A stretch of DNA of 16,048 bases from positions 1-16,048 of the forward strand of contig JAWVFT010000103.1 in the NCBI GenBank assembly GCA_033855775.1, written 5' to 3'. Both the position numbers and the translations under genes were made by a program. The notes under the pieces were generated by a model that saw only the letters and a list, made by a program, of their open reading frames with translations, made no database searches and was not told where the DNA came from. Positions 6,008 to 11,723 of the stretch are shown in pieces; the first letter of the stretch is position 1; every line of letters starts with the position of its first letter. This DNA comes from DASVTR01 sp033855775. GTDB lineage: Bacteria > Acidobacteriota > Blastocatellia > Pyrinomonadales > Pyrinomonadaceae.

Positions 6008-7978
6008 ATGAAACGCAACGCTGTAACTTTCCTCGCTCTCCTCTGCTTGCTCGTCGCCGCGCCTTTATCCTCAACAGCGGCGGCGAAGGACACTTGGACG
6101 AGCGTTCGCTCGAAAAACTTTTTCCTCGTCGGCAACGCGAGCGAGAAGGACATACGGCGCGTGGCGACGCGGCTCGAACAGTTCCGCGACGTGTTGGGCC
6201 GCCTGCTCAAGAAAGCCAACCTCGCCTCTTCGACGCCGACCACCGTTATCGTCTTCAAAAGCGAGAGCGCCTACAAGCAGTTTGCGCCGAAGGGGACGGA
6301 CGGTTATTTCATGCCCGGAGAGGACATGAACTACATCGCCTTGAGCGGCGCGCAGAACACGGACAACCCGTATAATCAGAATCCCTACAACGTCATCTTT
6401 CACGAGTTCGTCCACTTGCTAGTCAAAAACAATTTGGCGAACGTGCCCGTCTGGTTCAACGAAGGGCTGGCCGAGTACTACAGCACGCTGGAGGTTTTGG
6501 AGGGCGACAGGAAAGTGAAAATCGGCAACCCGATTGCCAATCACGTGCTCTACCTGCGCGAGCAAAAGCTGCTGCCGCTGCGCACGCTCTTCGAGGTTGA
6601 CCATCGCTCGCCGCTTTATAACGAGTCGAGCAAGCGCGGCGTTTTTTACGCTCAGTCGTGGGCCTTGCTGCACTACTTGCTGCTTGGCGACAACGCCAAA
6701 CGACAGCCGCAGTTCAACGCCTTTCTCAACTTGATAATGTCCAACAAGTCTGTTGACGAAGCCTTCCAGCAAGCTTTTCAAACTGACTTTGCGACGATGG
6801 AAAAAGAGTTGCGCGAGTATATCCGGCGCGACACTTACCCGGCGCAGGTCGCCACGTTTGAACGAAAGCTTGAGTTCGACGCGGAGATGCAGTCGGCCCC
6901 GCTCTCTGAGGCCGAAGCTCAAGCTTATCTGGGCGACCTGCTCGTGCACATGGGCAAGTATGAGCAAGCCGAAAAGGTCTTGCAGGAAGCCGTCAAGCTC
7001 GACGCCAACGTGGCGATTGCCGAATCATCGCTCGGCATGCTCTACCTGCAAAAAGATAATATTGCCGAAGCGCGCAGGCATCTGGAACGCGCCGTCTCCC
7101 TGAGTTCGCAGAACTATCTGGCGCACTACTACTACGCCTTCGTGCTCAGCCGCGAGGGCATGGACGGGGGGCGCTACATCTCGACCTATCCGCCGGAGAC
7201 GATGCAGAAGATGCGCGCCGAATTGAAGAAGGCAAGCGAACTGGCGCCCAACTATGCGGAAGCTTATCACCTGCTGGCCTTCATCAATCTGGTCGCGGGC
7301 GATAATCTGGACGAAGCGGTCGGGGCCGCCACTCGCGCCATCTCGCTCTCTCCCGGCGAGCGCGAATACAAATTCCTGCTGGCTCAAATCTACTTGCGCA
7401 AGCAGGACTACGCTCTGGCGCGCAAGACCCTCGAAGCCTACATGCGCAACGCCGAGCCGGAAGAGCGCGAGCGCGCACAATCAATGCTCAAGGTTTTGAC
7501 GGCCAACGAAGAACAGTCTGCTCGCTTCAATGCCGGAGCGGAGAGTCCGGCTGCCGCCGATGATGACGCAGAACAGACGACAAGCGCGGCTCCCACTTTA
7601 AAGCAAGCGGGCAATAATTCGAGTAAGCAAAGCGGCATCGAATTGACCTTGCCCACGGGCACGCTCTTGCGCCAGCCGCAACCCGGCGAAGCGCAGGCGC
7701 GCGGCTATCTGGTGCGCATTGATTGCGCCGACAGGAACATCGTGCTGACCATCAGGGTCGGAGATAAGCTGCTCAAGCTGCAACGAACCAAGCTTGAGGA
7801 GATAGAGTTCGTCAGTTTTTCGGCTGACATCGCGGGCGAGATTACCTGCGGCGCGCGCAAGCCTGAGAATCCGGTCATCGTCACATATCGTCCCGCGCCG
7901 AAGAACGCGCGCTCGAAGGTTGACGGCGAAGTTCTCGGCGTCGCCTTCGTGTCGAAAGCGATGCTGGACGGCAAGTAG
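6008..7978 (+). CDS. Secreted peptidase MA-like zinc protease with TPR repeats
   Basis: This 656-residue protein starts with a signal peptide (hydrophobic core around residues 7-20, likely cleavage after the AAA near 24-26). The catalytic domain follows: HEFVH (132-136) is a zinc-binding HExxH, and NEGLAE (151-156) supplies the likely third ligand E152 or E155, the spacing of gluzincin peptidase MA-type domains. From about residue 300 to 490 there are at least four TPR-like helical pairs, for example the ones starting AYLGDLLVHMGKYEQAEKVL (about 306) and AYHLLAFINLVAGDNLDEAV. A Ser/Thr/Ala-rich linker leads to a beta-rich C-terminal domain (about 545-656) with two cysteines in the contexts VRIDC and ITCGARKPENP. 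It is predicted to act in the periplasm or outside. Substrate is unknown. The SD is weak. A strong terminator follows. Confidence 0.88.
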   Translation: MKRNAVTFLALLCLLVAAPLSSTAAAKDTWTSVRSKNFFLVGNASEKDIRRVATRLEQFRDVLGRLLKKANLASSTPTTVIVFKSESAYKQFAPKGTDGYFMPGEDMNYIALSGAQNTDNPYNQNPYNVIFHEFVHLLVKNNLANVPVWFNEGLAEYYSTLEVLEGDRKVKIGNPIANHVLYLREQKLLPLRTLFEVDHRSPLYNESSKRGVFYAQSWALLHYLLLGDNAKRQPQFNAFLNLIMSNKSVDEAFQQAFQTDFATMEKELREYIRRDTYPAQVATFERKLEFDAEMQSAPLSEAEAQAYLGDLLVHMGKYEQAEKVLQEAVKLDANVAIAESSLGMLYLQKDNIAEARRHLERAVSLSSQNYLAHYYYAFVLSREGMDGGRYISTYPPETMQKMRAELKKASELAPNYAEAYHLLAFINLVAGDNLDEAVGAATRAISLSPGEREYKFLLAQIYLRKQDYALARKTLEAYMRNAEPEERERAQSMLKVLTANEEQSARFNAGAESPAAADDDAEQTTSAAPTLKQAGNNSSKQSGIELTLPTGTLLRQPQPGEAQARGYLVRIDCADRNIVLTIRVGDKLLKLQRTKLEEIEFVSFSADIAGEITCGARKPENPVIVTYRPAPKNARSKVDGEVLGVAFVSKAMLDGK

Positions 7979-8017
7979 ATTACAGACTGCAAAAGAGCAA
8001 CAGAGAAAAGGGACAAC

Positions 8018-8062
8018 AAAGAGGCGCAGTCGCTTTTATCGAAAGCGGTTGCGCCTCTTTTT
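8018..8062 (+). terminator. Strong intrinsic terminator between convergent genes
   Basis: A 19-bp stem (8018-8036 with 8042-8060) containing two G-U pairs closes a 5-nt loop (TATCG). The base is AAAGAGGCGCA/TGCGCCTCTTT and the stem runs into TTTTT at 8058-8062. It ends plus-strand transcription of the TPR peptidase gene. On the minus strand the tract after the stem is TTTGTTG, weaker, so it may also slow transcription arriving from the Ycf48-type gene. Confidence 0.88.
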
Positions 8063-8117
8063 GCTTCGCCTTGCGGTTCCCTGCTGCTCGATTCTCTTTA
8101 TCACGAGAGCCTTCTTC

Positions 8118-10070
8118 TCAAGGCTTTTTATCCGGCGGGACGGCGCGCGGGATGTCGTCGTCGAGGAGTGGTTGCAGCATCTCTACCTGTTGCTGTTGGG
8201 TTGAGAGCTTGGGCGCGCGGCGCAGGATGGGCGGCATCTTGGGCGATGGAATCCTGACGGTCGCCACGGAGCCCGTGCGGCGCAGGATGGCTCCGCCGCG
8301 TCCCGCGACCCATGCGTCGGCGCCGCCGCGATAGGCGACCGCGAAGAGCGAGATGCTGGTGATGGTCGGTTGAGCTTCCCATGTTTGCCCGCCGTCTTTG
8401 GTGCGCAGCACGCGCCCCTGGTCGCCGGAGATAAGCGCGTCGTCGCGCCCCGCGACCGCGACCGCGAAGAGGTTCGACTTGATGCCGCTCTCCTGATCCT
8501 TCCATGTCTCGCCGCCGTCGTCCGTCCGCAAGATGGTTCCCTTCGCCCCGACCGCGTAGCCGCGCAGTTCATCCGCGAACGAAACGCTGTAGAGCCACTC
8601 GCGCAAGTTCATCTTGAGTTGCTCCCAAGTCTCGCCGCCGTCCGTTGTGCGCAGGATGGTTCCGTTTGAGCCGACGGCGATGCCGTGCTTCAAATCCGTG
8701 AAGTGAACATCTTCGAGCCAGGCTTCGGTCGGAGCGCGTTGCAGGCGCCAAGTCTCGCCGCTGTCTTCGGTGTAGAGAATCGTGCCGCGCGCGCCGACGG
8801 CCCAACCGCGCTCCGGCGTGATGAAGTCAACGCCGAAGAGGTCGTCTTTCAAGTCAGTGGCGACTGCTTCCCAGACAACGCCGCCGCTCGTTGAGCGCAG
8901 GATGACGCCTTTCTCGCCGACGGCCCAACCCTGACGCTCGTTGATGAAGGCGACGCTATTGAGGCGCGTGGTCGTGCCGGAAGGGCGCGTCGTCCAATTT
9001 CTGCCGCCCGAAGAAGTGTATAGAATTTTGCCGCGCGCCCCGACGGCCCAACCGTGTTCGCCGTCCAGAAAGAAGATGTCTGAAAGGTCGTCGCGCCCGC
9101 CTTCGGTCAGGCGTCGCCAGTCGAAGCCGCCGTCGTCCGTCCGCAGCACGAGGCCGTCCACGCCCGCAGACCAACCCGTCTCGGCATCAGCAAAGAAGAC
9201 TGTGACGAGACGCGGGTTCGTCCTGACGTTAATCGGCAGCCATGTCTTGCCGCCGTCGCCCGTCGTCAGGATGACGCCGCCATCGCCCGTCGCCCATCCG
9301 TGAAGCTCGTCCGCGAAGAAGACCGAGAGCAAGTCTGTCGTCGAGAAGACTTCGACCGCTGCCCACGTCGCGCCGCCGTCCGTTGACCGCAGGACGCGCC
9401 CGCCGAAGCCGACCGCGACGGCCCGCTGCGCGCTCAGGAAAGCGACGCCCGTCAGCGGCAACTCTCCCAGGCCCGGCTGCGGCTTCCATGTCAAGCCGCC
9501 GTCTGTCGTCACGAGCAGCGTTCCTCTATCGCCCGCGACGATGCCCGTCAGCTTGTCCGTGAAGGAGACTGCGTTGAGATGCGCGGTCGTGTGGCTGGCG
9601 ACGGGCGACCATGTTTTGCCGCTGTCTGTGGTCAGCAGAATGCTGCCGTAAGTCCCTACGGCCCATCCGTGCGCCGGCGCGTCGGGCGCGAAGGTGACCG
9701 CGTACAGATGTTCCTTGATGCCTGTCACTCTGAGCGTCCAGGTCTTGCCGCCGTTCTCCGTCGTCAGCACGACGCCGCGCGCTCCGACCACGACCGCTCG
9801 CGCCTTGTCCTTGACGTAAAGACCGTTCAGCGTCGTCAACGCGGGCGACTTCTGCGCCTCCCAACGAAAGCCGCCGTCGTCGCTGCGCAGGATGGCCCCG
9901 TCGCCGCCGATGGCCCAACCGTGCGCCTTGTCTTTCGCAAAGCGGACGGCGTTAATCGCGTTGCCCTGCGGCAGCGGATTCTGCCACAGCCAGCCGCGCG
10001 ACTGCCCTTGAACAAACGACGGCGCGGCCACGCACGCGACGAGCAGCGCGCCGCAGAGCCGCGCTATCAT
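8118..10070 (-). CDS. Secreted Ycf48/HCF136-type beta-propeller protein, 14 repeats
   Basis: From the ATG at 10070 the protein has 650 residues and begins with a good signal peptide (MIARLCGALLVACVAAPSFV, then QGQS). A GTG at 10145 would add 25 Arg-rich residues; neither start has a strong SD, and the ATG is preferred because it puts the signal peptide at the N-terminus. The mature part consists of 14 repeats of about 41 residues with the pattern LxxVxFxDxxxGWAVGxxGxILRTxDGGxTW, the Ycf48/photosynthesis-system-II-assembly BNR-type blade, with Asp-box-like SxDGGxTW turns. A tail of about 40 residues (Gln- and Pro-rich) follows. Ycf48 itself has seven blades and helps assemble photosystem II; homologues in non-phototrophs are secreted proteins of unknown role. 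No photosynthetic function is implied here. A candidate promoter lies at 10223-10251. Confidence 0.9.
   Translation of the reverse strand: MIARLCGALLVACVAAPSFVQGQSRGWLWQNPLPQGNAINAVRFAKDKAHGWAIGGDGAILRSDDGGFRWEAQKSPALTTLNGLYVKDKARAVVVGARGVVLTTENGGKTWTLRVTGIKEHLYAVTFAPDAPAHGWAVGTYGSILLTTDSGKTWSPVASHTTAHLNAVSFTDKLTGIVAGDRGTLLVTTDGGLTWKPQPGLGELPLTGVAFLSAQRAVAVGFGGRVLRSTDGGATWAAVEVFSTTDLLSVFFADELHGWATGDGGVILTTGDGGKTWLPINVRTNPRLVTVFFADAETGWSAGVDGLVLRTDDGGFDWRRLTEGGRDDLSDIFFLDGEHGWAVGARGKILYTSSGGRNWTTRPSGTTTRLNSVAFINERQGWAVGEKGVILRSTSGGVVWEAVATDLKDDLFGVDFITPERGWAVGARGTILYTEDSGETWRLQRAPTEAWLEDVHFTDLKHGIAVGSNGTILRTTDGGETWEQLKMNLREWLYSVSFADELRGYAVGAKGTILRTDDGGETWKDQESGIKSNLFAVAVAGRDDALISGDQGRVLRTKDGGQTWEAQPTITSISLFAVAYRGGADAWVAGRGGAILRRTGSVATVRIPSPKMPPILRRAPKLSTQQQQVEMLQPLLDDDIPRAVPPDKKP
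8200..9990 (-). repeat. Coding tandem repeat, 14 units of about 123 bp
   Basis: The blades of the Ycf48-type protein appear in the DNA as a degenerate period of about 123 bp. On the plus strand each unit shows a variant of CGCCGTCGTCCGT (encoding DDGG) and a CGGCCCA(A/T)CC variant (encoding GWAVG). Boundaries are approximate. Confidence 0.75.
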
Positions 10071-10222
10071 CCTGTGTCTACGAAGACGACGACGGGCGCG
10101 GCCAGCGTGCCGCAGGGCAAACAGCTTTGAGGAAAAGAAAAACACTCGCTACGATTTCTCTATCAAACGGGGCGCAGGCGCGCTTTGACGCTGGCGCCGC
10201 GCCGCGATTTATCGGGAGCAGA

Positions 10223-10251
10223 ATTATAAAGGCGGCGCGAAGTTAAAGCGA
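10223..10251 (-). promoter_or_regulatory. Candidate promoter of the Ycf48-type gene
   Basis: On the minus strand a perfect TATAAT lies at 10228-10223, preceded at an 18-nt spacing by a weak TTCGCT -35-like element. Transcription would begin near 10215, about 145 nt before the preferred ATG. It lies in the 175-nt (from the preferred ATG, 250-nt) spacer after the membrane-protein gene, so the Ycf48-type gene may be transcribed on its own. Confidence 0.45.
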
Positions 10252-10320
10252 ACCGGGCGCGAGGGCGAGAGCAAGACTGCCTGACGAAGATGAGAGCGTG
10301 GCTCTACGGCTGAGCCTTTA

Positions 10321-11004
10321 TCATCTGCGCTGAAAGAGGCCGAGCATGTTCATGCCCCAGTCGAGCAGCGCGCGCACGTTCTGCGGCTCGACGCGCACGT
10401 TCTGGCGGTAAAAGAAAACTTCGTTGCCGCCGCCGTCCGTGCAAAGCTTCAGGTTGTTTTCGTAGTAAACGAGCGCGGCGTCTGTGAAGGCGTTGCGAAT
10501 CGCCGCTTCGTCCGGCCCGCGCAGCAAGTACTTGGCGGAGAAGGTCGGGCGCGTGGCGAAGTCAATGTCCTGATAACCGAACGCGCTGAAGAGCTTGTGG
10601 CCGAAGCCTTCGGGCCTCAGCGAGAAGGAGGGCAAGTTGAGTCGCTGCGATTGAAAGTAGACGACCGATTGATTGAAGGTCTGCTGGTGTTTGCCGTGGC
10701 CGACCGTGAACTTGTAATCGAAGATGGCGGCGCGTCCTGCGTCCACCGCGCCGTACATCATGTTGAAGATTTTCTTCGAGTGTCCCTGCGAGAAGAGATG
10801 ATGTTGTTCAAGGCCGGGAATCATTGAAAGGTCTGCGTCAGCCGTGAATGTCCAGCCCAACTGCTGCGCCGCCTGCTCCATCGCGCGCCTTCGCTCCGCC
10901 GCTTTCTTGTTGGCGTAAACGACCAGCAGAACGATGACGGCAACGATTGCCCCGACGACAATCACGACGAACAGAATCGGCAGGAACGGAGTCATGGAAC
11001 TCAT
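10321..11004 (-). CDS. Single-pass membrane protein of unknown function
   Basis: The protein has 227 residues from the ATG at 11004, chosen because GGAAGGG lies 6 nt upstream; the frame stays open further upstream into the RNase HI gene, but that part is not protein-like. One transmembrane helix spans about residues 6-30, followed by a basic, charged segment (NKKAAERRRAMEQAAQQLGW) that should be cytoplasmic, and a soluble domain of about 180 residues. That domain has mixed alpha/beta character, with conspicuous stretches such as GRAAIFDYKFTVGHGKHQQTF and NNLKLCTDGGGNEVFFYRQN. No catalytic motif was recognised and no family is assigned. It lies 100 nt downstream of the RNase HI gene in the same direction, with a perfect inverted repeat and a duplicated SD-like element in the spacer. 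Confidence 0.82.
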   Translation of the reverse strand: MSSMTPFLPILFVVIVVGAIVAVIVLLVVYANKKAAERRRAMEQAAQQLGWTFTADADLSMIPGLEQHHLFSQGHSKKIFNMMYGAVDAGRAAIFDYKFTVGHGKHQQTFNQSVVYFQSQRLNLPSFSLRPEGFGHKLFSAFGYQDIDFATRPTFSAKYLLRGPDEAAIRNAFTDAALVYYENNLKLCTDGGGNEVFFYRQNVRVEPQNVRALLDWGMNMLGLFQRR

Positions 11005-11008
11005 CAAT

Positions 11009-11038
11009 AGCCCTTCCTTTATCGTTAGCGCTTCCTTT
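11009..11038 (-). promoter_or_regulatory. RBS of the membrane-protein gene, in a duplicated element
   Basis: On the minus strand AAAGGAAGGGCT (11020-11009) provides the SD 6 nt before the ATG at 11004. An almost identical AAAGGAAGCGCT (11038-11027) lies 18 nt upstream. The second copy is not followed by a start codon. Confidence 0.7.
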
Positions 11039-11047
11039 GTCGTCTTT

Positions 11048-11078
11048 GAAACGACGCGGCAGGCAATCGCGTCGTTTC
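11048..11078. repeat. Perfect 11-bp inverted repeat with 9-nt loop
   Basis: GAAACGACGCG (11048-11058) and CGCGTCGTTTC (11068-11078) are exact reverse complements around GCAGGCAAT. It lies in the spacer between the RNase HI stop and the membrane-protein start. There is no U-run on either strand, so it is not a classical terminator. It could be a processing or stability hairpin, or a protein-binding operator. Confidence 0.8.
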
Positions 11079-11104
11079 GCTCAAGACTGAAACAGCGTTC
11101 GCCT

Positions 11105-11719
11105 TCATTCTGAGCCAGGGTCGGATTCGATGACGCCGAGGCTCGCGGCGGCGTCAAGCAGGACGCTCTCGTCAGCGCGACCGAGGGCGGCGATGCGCCG
11201 CGCGGCGCGGTCTGCCGCTTCCTGAATAACGTGGCCCGCGTGGCCCTTGGCCCATTCCCAGGTGACTTGATGACGGCGCGCGGCGGCATCGAGCCGCGTC
11301 CACCATTCCGTGTTCGACTTGCGACGAAAGCGACCGCACATCGTCTCGACGACGTAGCGCGAGTCGGTCGTCACGACGACGCGGCAGGGCTCGCGCAAGG
11401 CTTCGAGGCCGAGCGCGGCGGCGGCAATCTCCGCCTGCTGGTTCGTCGCCGTGCCGAGGTAAGAGCCGACCGCGCGCCAGATGCCGCGATAGCCGAGCAG
11501 CGCGACCGCCGCCGCGCGCGTCTCCGCCTGACCGTTGCCGAGGCTCGACCCGTCGCAAAAAATCGTGACCGCTTTTGACGGACGCGAGGATGCGGGACGC
11601 GGCGACGCGGAGACGCGGGGACGCGGCGACGAAGCAGAAGATTCAATGCCTGCCTTGTCTTCTCTTTTCTCCGCGTCGCCGCGTCCCTGCGTCCCCGCGT
11701 CGTTGCTTTGCTTTGCCAT
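11105..11719 (-). CDS. rnhA: Ribonuclease HI with repeat-derived N-terminal extension
   Basis: The enzyme cleaves the RNA strand of RNA-DNA hybrids, using two metal ions. In this 204-residue protein the RNase H core starts near residue 48. The carboxylates are all present: D56 (IFCDGSS), E97 (NQQAEIA), D119 (TTDSRYV) and D170 (EAADRAA), with the catalytic His in KGHAGH (H160). Compared with the Escherichia coli enzyme, the region between the third carboxylate and the EW..RLDAA motif is short, so the basic protrusion that grips the substrate is missing or reduced. The position matching the conserved Asn near the last Asp is Gln (Q166). Residues 7-39 are low-complexity and are encoded by an inverted repeat of octamers. 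The ATG is 4 nt after the stop of the upstream ATPase gene, which implies co-transcription. Confidence 0.92.
   Translation of the reverse strand: MAKQSNDAGTQGRGDAEKREDKAGIESSASSPRPRVSASPRPASSRPSKAVTIFCDGSSLGNGQAETRAAAVALLGYRGIWRAVGSYLGTATNQQAEIAAAALGLEALREPCRVVVTTDSRYVVETMCGRFRRKSNTEWWTRLDAAARRHQVTWEWAKGHAGHVIQEAADRAARRIAALGRADESVLLDAAASLGVIESDPGSE
11581..11701. repeat. Inverted repeat of GACGCGGN octamers inside the rnhA 5' region
   Basis: Four octamers GACGCGGC, GACGCGGA, GACGCGGG, GACGCGGC run from 11596 to 11627, preceded by two degenerate units from 11581. The reverse complement of the same array occurs at 11675-11701. The best-matched arms, 11604-11630 and 11675-11701, agree at 25 of 27 positions. 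The 44-nt loop is AT-richer and includes TTGTCTTCTCTTTTC. The element lies entirely in the coding sequence and is translated as an Arg/Ser/Pro/Ala-rich stretch. Confidence 0.9.
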
Positions 11720-11723
11720 GTCT

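Noticed and set aside
8200..9990. Regularly spaced repeats as a CRISPR array
   Set aside because: The period of about 123 bp is degenerate and in frame and encodes beta-propeller blades; there are no identical repeats with unique spacers.
11005..11289. Longer start for the membrane protein, overlapping rnhA
   Set aside because: The added sequence runs through a perfect hairpin and into the RNase HI gene, and the ATG at 11004 has a strong SD right before its transmembrane helix.
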